Positions 12,027 to 23,900 of a stretch of DNA of 64,000 bases are shown piece by piece (the stretch's first letter is position 1; every line of letters begins with the position of its first letter). The stretch comes from Arbacia lixula (lineage: Eukaryota > Echinodermata > Echinoidea > Arbacioida > Arbaciidae). Position numbers and translations under genes: made by a program. The DNA is taken from positions 10,806,811 through 10,870,810 of the forward strand of contig OZ022597.1 of assembly GCA_963669155.1 (NCBI GenBank), read 5' to 3'. Under the pieces are notes generated by a model, which saw nothing but the letters and a program-made list of their open reading frames with translations, was not told where the DNA came from and searched no databases.

Positions 12027-12110
12027 AATCATCTAATGATCAAATTGTCATGGTTGTCTATGTTATATTATGATTGTTATGTTTGTTGTCCGATGTACAC
12101 AGGGGCCCCG
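11780..12110. repeat. Two direct copies of a 155-175 bp unit with CT tracts
   Basis: Both units start AGAAATTGATTTACGGATAC, continue TACTGTTCAAGGGGAACAAC into a CT run, and end near GTTATGTTTGTTG plus a CCAGGGGCCC-like string. A partial third copy of the 3' portion lies near 11570-11630. No coding content. Confidence 0.8.
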
Positions 12111-12609
12111 TAGAGAATAGTGCTTTGCTCGCTGATGGGGATAGCCTTGTAAAAGAAGACGAAATAAATGAATAAATGAATATAAATGAACGTGCTGAAC
12201 ACAATAGCACGCATAGATAGCACAAACATAGATCGATATTAAAACCCAACATCTGGCATACTTCACAGAGAGGATCATATTGACACGCGCATGCGCATCT
12301 AATCCTCGAAAAGGGCAAGGATTGGTGACGTGGCATCTCTTCCTACAGGAGCCAAATAGAAGTTTGCTCTATGGGATTTGTTTGTATTGCTGGTAAAAAA
12401 AAAAAAATCCATGACACGTAAATAGTGAGCCGAAGAAAAATGTGCTGCAGTGACTGTTTTGAAAATTATTTTTTAAAAAAAGTTGCAACTCGAATCAAGC
12501 TGAATGTACACAATTTATAGATTCAAAATGTGTCACATATATTAGAGACAGGTTTCGTTATATTTCATCAATTATTATTCTTGTATTAATTCTTAGAATG
12601 TTTGAGATT

Positions 12610-13060
12610 TAAATTCTTGGACAAATGTTTACCTAAAAATATGTGCGTATCAGATGATTAATTCGGGGTCCCGATGCATATAAACCTTAGCATTAATGGT
12701 AACTCTGCAATTAATGGTAACTACCATGGTAACATAGCTTGACAGCAAGTCGAATTCAAGGTTTCCATAGAAGATGCAATTGGGAGGAAAGTTTTTATGC
12801 AACAGGGCCCAGAACACTACAATGACCATTGTGTATCATACCTGACAATACATTCATAATGCATGATGCTCCTGGCAGAAAAGAAGTGGTGGTTTGACAG
12901 GAGTGATGCACGATGGCCATTTCTTAGATTCATATTTTTAGATCCAAATTTGTCCAAAAGTTAAAACAAAATGTCATCAAATATTAACAGGATTATAATA
13001 AGAAAAGGGATTGATGAAATGTCAACCTGGTTCTAATAAATGACATCCCTTGACTTTATG
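12610..13060. mobile_element. Family A MITE (12665-12810) nested in a family B element
   Basis: The outer element shows the family B signature (CAGATGATTAATTCGGGGTC on the left, CAATGACCATTGTGTATCAT and ACATCCCTTGACTTTATGAT on the right). Family A ends (GGTCCCGATGCATA and TTTTTATGCAACAGGGCCC) interrupt it, so family A inserted later. Confidence 0.65.
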
Positions 13061-13946
13061 ATCTGTCAGTCTCAAAAGGTTTTTGACTAAACATAATAGA
13101 ATCCCTGGAGAAAACGCGAAAGATAGCCAATTAGGGCATTTTAGGATGGCCTTTCACGATGTTGCCCTTGTTTGATGAGAACATTTTCTTTCCTTTTTTC
13201 CGAAGAAATATATACTCTGCTTTTCTCTTTACTTTGTATTTTGAAGAACAAAATCTTTCGCTCTATCCTTTTCCAAAATCATTCCAATTATTTTACGGGG
13301 GAGGCATTTCATCAACATTTTTCGTCTGACAAGTTATCTTTCTCTGACAGCTACCAGAGTAACAGTCAGATGCTAGTGACTCTCAGCCAATCAAAGCCGA
13401 GGATTTCACTGAAATTGCCAGCACTGACTATTTAGTCAGTGCTGACAACTTTCATGAAATGCTCTACGGGGCTCATTTTCGAAAACAAACAAACTAAAAT
13501 GCATTCGGCCTTATGGTGGTTTAACTTGGACCGCGGACTAAACGTATTTATATGGGGCGCAAAATTAATTATATCACGCTGTCACATAAATCATTGATTC
13601 TCAGTACAGAATCACAGCATGCTGGATGATTTCAGTAATTCGCTTAGGCGGAACAGTGTGAAATCGAGACTTTTGTGATGCAACTTGATGTCACGTTTCG
13701 AGCCTTTTTACTTTATTCTAACAATATTCCCTTGAATCTTTATAAATGCATGTTATGTATCATAATTATGTCAAAACTGCGCAAGGGATCAAAGAGGAAA
13801 TGTTTGTTTCGCATTCTTTTGTGAGTAGAAGACTACAATGCATAAACATGCATTAATTAAACGGCTGATATTGTACTCAGTGTAACTTAAACATCATTGG
13901 TGTAGAAAGGAATTAAGCATAGTGGTGATAAAACTGAACTCCTGAA

Positions 13947-13977
<31 letters not shown>

Positions 13978-14229
13978 ACACTTTCCCGGACCCCTGACTC
14001 GCCTATCATAAACAGTTTAGTCGTAATACCGACATATTGTGTGCCCATGTGCCCTATCCCCTTATTGACTTTTTAAAAGCATGGGGCTACCTTATCAAGC
14101 CCGAAAACTTGGGGTTGTAGTCTTTATTACCAGACATGTAGTATTATCAGTTGTGTTCATGTACTCACAGCCTATAACTATCCTTAATCGTACTGCCCGA
14201 TGATCATATCATTATGGTCCCCCGCCGCC

Positions 14230-14458
14230 GCCTTTTTATCTCTCTCTCCCCCTCTCTCTCTCTTTCTCCCTATGTCTCTCTCCAACTTTCCCATCACATC
14301 ATCTTTCTATAATTTCTCTTTTTATCTCCTCCATTACGCTTACATAGTTATCTCTCTCTCTCTCTCTCTCTCTCCATCTCTCCGCCACCCCCCCCCCCCC
14401 CAATCACATTCCTTATCTTTCGATCTCCATCTCTTGCTCGATCTCCCCCCCCCCCCCC

Positions 14459-14517
<59 letters not shown>

Positions 14518-14520
14518 CAT
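14230..14520. repeat. CT/C-rich simple repeat
   Basis: (CT)n runs of up to about 60 bases with poly-C interruptions (14388-14401, 14446-14459), about 280 bp upstream of the ARHGAP1 start. Encoded frames are Leu/Ser or Arg/Glu repeats and are not counted as genes. Confidence 0.9.
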
Positions 14521-14755
14521 CTCACATCATCTCTATTTCTTTGCCACCTGTCGGGAAGCGATTATACCTGTTTTTTAAGCATATGTGCAGTATGTTCTAC
14601 TTGCGCTGTGCATACATGTAGACGATATAATATGCATAGGCCTACTCTTCAATTGTTTTGTTTTGAATGAAACAACTTGTTCACTCTTTTTTCTTTTCGC
14701 AGAAGTGATTATGGTGGGTTGACCTGTAACATAATCCATGTACCAATAAATATAC

Positions 14756-14764
14756 CCGGAAGTG
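14756..14764 (+). promoter_or_regulatory. ETS-type site (CCGGAAGTG) in the ARHGAP1 promoter
   Basis: CCGGAAGTG is the consensus for ETS/GABP factors, often at TATA-less promoters of broadly expressed genes. It lies 32 bases before the ATG, followed by CGCGCG. The start context AACATGGCGG also resembles a YY1 motif. Function is inferred from position only. Confidence 0.45.
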
Positions 14765-14795
14765 CGCGCGAAGTTCACACGCTATTTATGTCAAC

Positions 14796-14997
14796 ATGGC
14801 GGAAACTGTAGATGATCCGAACATGAAAGATGCTGGAGCTGGAGATGTGACCACAGATAAGGAAGTGGCTGTAAAAAGCAGTGACGACATTGGGCAACCT
14901 TTCGAGAATGGTGACGGCGTAGACATGGAAGCTTCCCTAGACACAGAGGAGGAATTTGGAGCTGATACTGCAGCCGGAGATGTACAAAATGTCTTGA
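14796..14997 (+). CDS. ARHGAP1: ARHGAP1 exon 1: start and acidic N-terminus
   Basis: ATG at 14796 in the context AACATGGCGG. The peptide [18 protein letters not shown] and what follows are rich in Asp, Glu, Gly and Ala. The donor is A|GTAGGT, phase 1. Reading on past the donor would stop five codons later. The site was chosen because its phase fits exon 2. Confidence 0.75.
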
Positions 14998-17900
14998 GTA
15001 GGTTAAGTTAGCTTCGGCCTCACAATACGTGTACGTAGTTAGTGCATGCAGACCGGCTGCATGCAGTGCAGTTAGTACAGTGCATGTATAACGCAGCTGT
15101 TTGACACAGTTCACCTAATTCGTGCTCCGGAGCAGGAGCACGGTTATCCTGCAGGCCAATAGTTACGGCATCGCCAGTGGCCCAAAACTAGCTTCATTTT
15201 TTTAGGCTATAGTGCTCCACATTTTATCAGTTTTTTGCGATATTGAAAATAAATCAAACACGTCATAATAAAGTAGAATTTAGTTTAAGTCTATTAAAGT
15301 AGGAAAATGTGAAGTATTCTAGCCTATAAACTAGCTAGATCTAAATTCTAAGTAGAAATGTAATTCTATATCATTGAATTGATATTGAAGTTTTAATCAT
15401 ATCAAATCATTGTACAAGTAGGTCAATGTGAAGTTTATGCATTATTGAAAATATGTTGAATATAGTGATTATAAACTAGATCAAGAATCTAGGCCTAAGT
15501 CAATATTTAATTAATTAATAGAGTGACTCTCACAGGAAAAATTGACATGACATATCATCAACATTCAAGTTTTAATCATCATTGTGATTGTGCAAGCGAT
15601 TTGTGTGAAAGAGGGTGACCCCACATCATGAAGAAAGGGTTATTATTTCCAAGAAAGTGAAGCTTGCATCACACTAGTGCAGTCTCTGCATGCATGTAAT
15701 GCCCGTGCTAATCAGCTCATTACCCTGCGGATCAGCCGGCCGTGCGTGGTACTTGACGTACATGGAGAATATGCGAGTTTGCGATTGATGAAGTTCCGTC
15801 CCTATACATTTGGGCTTTCACTGATCCTAACAGGACCTAGAATCTAAGTTTTACAAACACTTCCCTCTCTCTATATTTGTGTTTTCATTGATTGTAAATT
15901 TTACATAGACAAGCTTCTTATCTGCTGATTTGCATCATCTATGTACAAAATGTATTACTTAACTTACTTTACTTTACGATGATTGTAGGACTTGACCTGT
16001 TCATCAATCATAGATTCAATCGCAAAAGGTTGTACAGTTTCCTTGACTTATCACATTAAAATACATGCATGTGGGTCAGGACAGTGTGTATTCTTTCTCA
16101 AAACCATGTCTGATTGTGCCAAATCATGTTTACGAAGTGTAGGTTGTATGTCATCCTCTGTCTTGAATGTAAATTCTGTATCCTAGAAGACTCGAAGGAT
16201 ATAAAGATGTACATTTTGTTATTTTCTCGTTCTCAGAATAGCTCTTTTAGAGCTATTCCGAATGAATAACTGAACAGTCCTTTTAAGAAATTTCTCATGG
16301 TGCACTGTAAAACTCCTTTTATACTTCTCACCATGTTACAACATTTCTTACTTTCTGAGTTCCTCTCTGAGAAGCTAATTTCAGAGCTATTCTGGAAGAA
16401 TTACTCTTCAGTCCTTTTAAAGGGATGCATGTAGTTCAGCCTAAAGTGAAGTTGGTTTCAATAAAAGCAGAAATATGAAAGAAACATATTAGTGAAGGTT
16501 TGAAGAAAATCTGCCAAAGGATTTATTAGAAAGTTATGATCTTTTGAAATTTCAATTTTGTGGTGTCACATGTGAAGTGCTCTTCCATATGTTGAGTGCT
16601 GTATGATTCCACGAATTGCTCTCTTTCTGTTTTTAAAGAAGGAATATTTTTATTCGTAGAGGTTTGTAAAACCCATTTTTCATGATGTATCAAATGCACA
16701 GGTAAAATGATATCCTTTTGAGGAAATTGACATTTTCCAAAAAAATTGTACACAACATATATGGGAGAGCACCTCGCACGCGGCGTCACAAAATCAAAAC
16801 TTTAAAATATCATAACTTTGTTATCCTTTGAGGGATTTTCATCAAACTCTCATTAATATGTTTCTGATATTATTGAAACCAACTTAATCTCGGGGTGGAC
16901 TATCCATTTAAGAACTTTCTCATGGTGCACTGTGACACTCCTTAGAAACTTCTAACCATGCAAGAACTTTCCTTCAAAGAACATGCATAATGTTGAGCAT
17001 GATCCTGTTTGTACTCACCAGAGCTGCAGTCTCCATCGGATGATGCCATTGCAACCATGGGGGTGTCAGAAGCACCGCAGTCGCAGGGGTCAAGAGGCGT
17101 GACCGACGCCACAGCCGATCAAGCCATGGAGCCTGATAACTATGAGGACATTGCCAAGCACAATATCATTCAAGTTGGAGGTAGGTTGGGGTATGATGAA
17201 CTTGTGATGCATTTGCTTTTGTATTCATAGTTTTAAAGGGCATATATACTGTACTGGGAAGGCGAAAAAGCCTTCAAAATTTAATTGTTAGCAATCTTCT
17301 TGCCAATGGTCTTAAATTCATGTATTGCCTATTTTAGAAGCTTGCTGAAAGTTATTTGCCCTCAAATGATCCACATATGGAGTAATTAATGATTAATGAT
17401 TAAATCCTCAAAATGTTCAGCCCCAACATTTCGAGGATTTGTGATTTAATCACTCATTACTCAAAATATAGATCATTTGAGGGCAAATGACTTTCAGCAA
17501 GCTTCTAAAATAGACAATACATGAATTTCAGACCATTGGCAAGAAGATTGCGAACAATTACATTTTGAAGGCTTTTTTGCCTTCCCAGTACAGTATATGC
17601 CCTTTAAAGGGGAGCAGAGGAAGGTAATCTTGAACGGAATTATTGATCTTAAGATTTTGAGTAGGTTTTAGACGGTTCGTCCTAAACCGCCGCAGTTCCT
17701 GTAGCCTACAGCCCGAGACTGCAAATCGCAGTTCACCTCTCCGAACGGTTTGCACAGAGGTCAGTGAATGTCTGCGGTAAAGCAAGCAGTGTGTGCAAGA
17801 ACAGCGCCACGGCTGCTCGCTGCAATACAGTATATGAATGTAGACTATGGATGCTGCATTTCAAACATAAACATAAATGAGACTCTTCGGTATTTGTTTC

Positions 17901-20900
17901 CATGTTGTCGTGTCTTGATCCGTGAATTACAGCTTGTATGGTTAAGTCACTGCCCAGTAAGCAGCCTAAAATTTCTTTGTAAAATTAAAATAACCCCAGA
18001 AAGCCCTTTCACTAAAATGAATGAGAATAGTTTTCCACCTTTCCTGAAAATGTTTGTGAAGCTATGACTGAAATTTCAGGTATACTGCTGATTCCTGCCG
18101 AGTTTCATGACTTGAGCAAATGGGGCAGCCTGTATTTAAGTGTACATGTAAAACAATTATTATTTTGTTGATGTTTGTTTCATTTTTTTTTTGTCTGCAG
18201 GAGATGACAGCGCTGGAAGAAAGCTGATCCTGTTCCATTGCAGCCGCCTGCCGCCAAGTAAAAGTTACAACCAGATGAGGCTGCTAGGGTAAGGACTAAA
18301 ACTTACACTTGCACTGTGGTTGTGTTGTGGTGTAGTAGGGACTAAAACTACACTTACACTGTGGTGGTGTTGTGGTGTAGTAGGGACTTTAACTACACTT
18401 ACACTGTGGTGGTGTTGTGGTGTAGTAGAGACTATAACTACACTTACACTGTGGAGGTGTTGTGGTGTAGTAGGGACTAAAACTACACTTACACTGTGGT
18501 GGTGTTGTGGTGTAGTAGGGACTTTAACTACACTTACACTGTGGTGGTGTTGTGGTGTAGTAGAGACTAAAACTACACTTACACTGTGGAGGTGTGGTAG
18601 TGTAGTTGCACTTGTCTACTTTGGCAAAAATATATGTATTGCTTCTTTATGGCTGACTGAAGATCTCAAGGTCTAATCGATCACAGCCAGCAAAGAAAAT
18701 CTCAACAATTGTTTGTGTTCGCGCCACTCAGCACATACGGTACGTAGAGATATCTTCAGGGCAGCGAGAGCCCAGCCGGCCGCATCGTACTCACACGACA
18801 AAGCTGTCACCCACCTCGTAAATGTGAGGTTGCCCATCAGAGCTTGGAAACTTGAACAGCGAAACCGCTGGATTAGTTCGTTCACAAAGTGGGGTTGCAC
18901 TCCATTTACTATCGTTTCCACTGAGCGGTAGATCGCTGTAACGTACGTGCAAAACAAATAGATGCATGGAACATCAAGATAGTCGATGTTCCGTGCGACA
19001 TATTGATTATATGCATTTTTCTCAAATCACAGAAACGTATGAGACCTCTCAACAAAATGATCGATATTCAATTCTAGTACCAAAACAACGAAGCATTGGT
19101 TTTGTAATGCCTGGAAGTCCCCTTTAAAGACTTCGTACCTTTATTTCCTTGTAGACATTTTGGGTGTGAAGACCACCTGTTCATGAAGATTGTTTTTTCA
19201 CACTGAAACGGCCGGGAACTACCGGTATGTATGTTGAGATTGACTACAGCTTGGTCTGACATGCGATTACATAATGTTGCATAATCTCTGAACAGAGTGT
19301 CCGATTTTGTCAAAACTTGGGGTCAAAAGTTAGGAGGCGCTTCAAAAGAAGAATGTCACCCTTGAGCTTAGCAACGATAATTTTCTTTCTCATGGTTATT
19401 GTCTTTGTCCAATGGTTTTCTTCCTGTAGATTCATGAAGGAGACCGTAGGGAACTATGTTGAGAGCGATTACAGCTTGGTTATCACCCTTGGTCCAAGTA
19501 CTGGTTATTCTCTTTCTCATGGTTATTTTCTTTGTCCAATGGTTTTCTTCCTATAGATTCATGAAGGAGACCGTAGGGAACTATGTTGAGAACGACTACA
19601 GCTTGGTCATCACCCTTGAGCCTAGCACTGGTTATTCTCTTTCTCATGGTTATTTTCTTTGTCCAATGGTTTTCTTCCTATAGATTCATGAAGGAGACCG
19701 TAGGGAACTATGTTGAGAGCGATTACAGCTTGGTCATCACCCTTGAGCCTAGCACCGATATTCTCTTCTCATGGTTATTGTCTTTGTCCAATATTATTCT
19801 TCCTATAGATTCATGAAGGAGACCGTGGGGAACTATGTTGAGAACGACTACAGCTTGGTCATCACCCTTGGTCCTAGCAGTGGTTATTCTCTTTCTCATG
19901 GTCATTGCCTTTGTCCAATATTATTCTTCTTATAGATTCATGAAGGAGACCGTAGGGAACTATGTAGAAAACGACTACAGCTTGGTCATCACCCTTGGTC
20001 CAAGTACTGGCTATTCTCTTTCTCATGGTCATTGTCTTTGTCCAATATTATTCTTCTTATAGATTCATGAAGGAGACCGTAGGGAACTATGTTGAGAACG
20101 ACTACAGCTTGGTCATCACCCTTGGTCCTAGTACTGGCTATTCTCTTTCTCATGGTTATTGTCTTTGTCCAATATTATTCTTCCTATAGATTCATGAAGG
20201 AGACCGTGGGGAACTATGTTGAGAACGACTACAGCTTGGTCATCACCCTTGAGCCTAGCACCGATAATTCTCTTTCTCATGGTTATTGTCTTTGTCCAAT
20301 GGTTTTCTTCCTATAGATTCATGAAGGAGACCGTAGGGAACTATGTTGAGAACGACTACAGCCTGGTCATCTTCCTCTATGGCCTCAACAGGCAGAACAG
20401 ACCCAGTTGGAAGATGCTGGTACAGGCCTACAGAGATCTGGAGAGGAAGTAAGTAAGCCAGCTAAAGAGTGGCGAAGCAGTGTCGTCACTTCCGTTGTTC
20501 TGCAGGGCCCTGTTGCATAAAACATACCATTGATGGTAACTCTGTCATCAATGGTAACTACCATGGTAACATCACTCACCAGCCAATCAAATTCAAGGTT
20601 CCCAGAGAAGTTGCCATTGGAAGCAAAGTAACCACCAATGGTAAATTTTATGCAACAGGGCCCTGGTGTGTGATTCTGAACAACAACCCCGAAGAGAAAA
20701 ATTCACTGGTCTGACATTGTCTAGATGGCTAGTGTAGGCACTCCCAATGACAGTCCCTGCTATGATCACCGCTGCTTGCTCTACCCACATAGTTTAGAAT
20801 CTGTTGTCTTGACAACATGCTCATCTGACGTCACACTTCCTTACCCTACAGAGCACCAAAGGGTGATGTCATGTGAGCATGTTGTCGAGACAACTGGTTC

Positions 20901-23900
20901 TAAACCATGTGGGTAGAGCAAACAGCGGAGATCACAGCAGGTAAACATTGGAAGTGCCAGAAACAAGTCTGCTAGGCAATGTCAGACCGGTGAAACTCTC
21001 AATTCAGTGATGTTGTCGAGAAGCAGAAATGTACATGGATATGATGACGCCACTTCAATACTATATTGTCAGCCTTCTGGAAAACATATGAAAATGAAAT
21101 GCACATTGTGTTGAATTAATTTGTATTTGTACATGAATGTTCATTGTAAAATCACAAACTATTCAGTGAGATTGTAAATGAGTGTCATATTTTAAAGAAC
21201 ATTTTTAGAAATCAGCACTTTGCTATTAAAGGCCCTCCAAAAAATCACTCAGCCCGTAGTTCCTGAGATTACATCATAAAATGGTAGAAATAAGTTGAAA
21301 AATAGACAAAGTGTATTTTACGAGAACATCACATGTTTGTGGACAATACAAACTGTTCACCTCATTGTTTGACAGTTGCGACAAAGATTAAATAGCCACC
21401 CTACTTTTGATTGGGCAATAGCACCTTAAAACTGCTATTGACCGGTGAATAGTACGTTTTCTTTTGTGGCGACTAGCATGTGTGATGAAATTAGGTCAAC
21501 CCTAATCAAGGTTATGGGGGGGGGGGGGGGCACGTAATGGCCCCCCTTAATATGTCACTCAATCAAAGATACGGCTGCATGATTTTGTGATTATTCTTTT
21601 TTTGCAGTGTCGCACAATTTTTTATCATAAACAGCGGATAAACTTTGTGTTGTTTCAATATTTGCACTTAACTCAACATCCACTAACACTTTCTTTTATC
21701 AATGTCCATAGAAAGACGTCACTTCTTTATCACAGAGTACTTCTGTTACAGTGATACATGTACATGTACAGTTCACGTTTCAAATTTGTTTACTTTTTTA
21801 GCGAGGAGGGCCAAAGGTAAACCAGAAGTGTCAACTTTTGTTCATTTTAGCTTTATTTGCTGTCCTGTGCTTTCTTTGGGATATTTATTTCAAACATCAT
21901 GCATACAGACAGATAGCAACCCACATTTTCTTAAAAGAGAAAGAAAGAAGAAATCTGAAGCTAAGAAATATAATTACCATTACACATTTAGATTTGCTGT
22001 CTGTCACATGTTAGTATTGTTTGAATATTCTTCAAACTCTATGATTTATTTTATTTATTTTATGTGTACAGTACTATTTGTATTTCGAATAATTACAGAT
22101 CAATTGCCCTGTACTGGCTGCAATTTATTGCAGTCAAATTCAGCACCATGCATTTCAACACATTGATTACAATCACTTACTACAAACATTGGAATTGTAT
22201 ACCTTGGGCTTAAAGGTAGCCCATCCCTTTTGCAGACCTAATTCTGAAAGTTCCCTGACTTTGTTATCATTTGAGAGAGAGTGGTTATATGACCTTTCCC
22301 TGGAATCGACAAAGCATAATATTAAGTTTTAAGGAAATAATCTTCGATAATTGATCACGCTTTCTTTTCTGTACCACAAAAACAGTCAAATCTCATTGAA
22401 AATTAGTTAGATTTTCATTTATTCTACGGGAGTTATAGTACTTCTGACGTTACAATACGGTGCTAAATATGTACAGATTTTCATGAAGTTTGCAGATTTT
22501 TGTAAAAGAGATGGGCCATCTTTAAATCAACATTGTGATGACTTTAAAAAAAATGAAAACAGTTGATTCCTTTATTGAATTCAATATATGCATTTTTTTT
22601 CCTATACTTAGTTTTCACTGAGGCCTAAATTTGATTCTCTCAAAGTGTTTTTTATTTGATGATGCATCAACTTTGCACAACATTTTAAAGGGAATATAGT
22701 GTACTGGAAGAAAAGCCTTCAAAAGGTGATCATGAGCATTCTTCTCAAAATGTTTTGGCCGAACACTTTGGAGATTTATGATTTAATCACTAATCTTCAA
22801 ATGTGGATCATTTGAGGGCAAATAACATTCAGCAAGTTTCTAAAATGGACAATACATGAATTTAAGACCATCGACAAGAAGATTGCTCATGATCAACTTT
22901 TGAAGGCTTGTTTGTCTTCCCAGTATAGTTTATTCCCTTTAAGGTATCTCCCAGCATGCATTTGGCAACAGGTTTTCTTTTCTGTCCTTGCTCATTAACT
23001 CTGTGCGTTCCAAAGGTGTATATTGGCAACAGTGATACACACAGATGACATGTCCATCAAAAAATATCTGAAAATGACTCTGTTCATGAGGGGATCACTT
23101 TGATCTCACTGTAGGTTTGTGATGAGTGGGATTGTGTGAATCATTACCCTGGGCCATGTTGCATATAGGTGTTTCAATTATTGTAACTTGCCATCAATGG
23201 TAACTACCATGGCAATATCAGCCGTTATGAGAGCTCATTGGCTGTTGCAATGATTGAAAACCTATATGCCTGATGTGTATTAACCTCTTGCTGTGCTGTG
23301 TCTCACATCCATCAAGTCAAGGGTAGAAGCTCGCTACAATTGTGGAAATAATCTTCTCTTCTGTCTGAGCTGTAAGTTTTGTGACTTGTGCTGCAGGCTC
23401 GCGAATTTAACACATAAAAATAGTGCTGCATAATATTGAATGCGTTTGCATTGCAAAAATATTCACAAATTTTTGCTGAGCATCGAGATAGTAACACATC
23501 CCAGTTGATGTCTGTTTTCTACCAGTCTAGTCAGTCTACAATGTAGAGCAGTGAGTAGCGTGTGAGCAATTGGAGAAGTTTATAGTACCGGTAGCTTGAG
23601 GGCGTCAATTGCGAAGAGAACAACCAGGGAAAATGTCTAACAAAATGATCAATTCACCCTGGAGTTTGATATTGATCGTAACTCTCTTTGTGATGAGGAT
23701 TTATGATAGATATCATTTGTGTGATTCATAGATCAGTTGTACGAATGGTCTAGCAATCGTATTCATGGAGTAGTTCTTCGTGCAGTTTTTTATGCTCAAC
23801 CAGAATTCCACTTCAATCAAATGGAGGGGAGATTTTGAGTAAACAGCCCAAATGAGGTGGCATTTTGGTGAGTGATAGACATCTGGAAAAATCTGTTCGG

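Larger units (their letters stand above)
6084..14795. other. Intergenic region, 8.7 kb, no gene recognised
   Basis: Lies between two divergently transcribed genes (CCP-HYR leftward, ARHGAP1 rightward). It holds the MITEs, LINE remnant and minisatellite listed separately, a TG-rich tract (6300-6450), a poly-C/CA tract (13947-13980) and AT-rich unique sequence (11460-11560, 13080-13900). Reading both strands I saw no exon with convincing splice signals and domain similarity. The shared 5' region could include regulatory DNA, but none is identifiable apart from the promoter-proximal ETS-type site. Confidence 0.6.

Noticed and set aside
18673-18957. 94-codon minus-strand frame in ARHGAP1 intron 3
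   Set aside because: No recognisable domain, an equally open frame on the plus strand, and no splice or promoter support.
19317-20316. Series of 60-79 codon frames with [12 protein letters not shown]
   Set aside because: They are the decoy exon 4 copies read into intron. Each ends at the next acceptor TAG and lacks the rest of the domain.
21702-22166. 154-codon plus-strand frame in ARHGAP1 intron 4
   Set aside because: Phe/Cys/Ser-rich composition typical of AT-rich non-coding DNA, no domain, and incompatible with the exon 4 to exon 5 junction.
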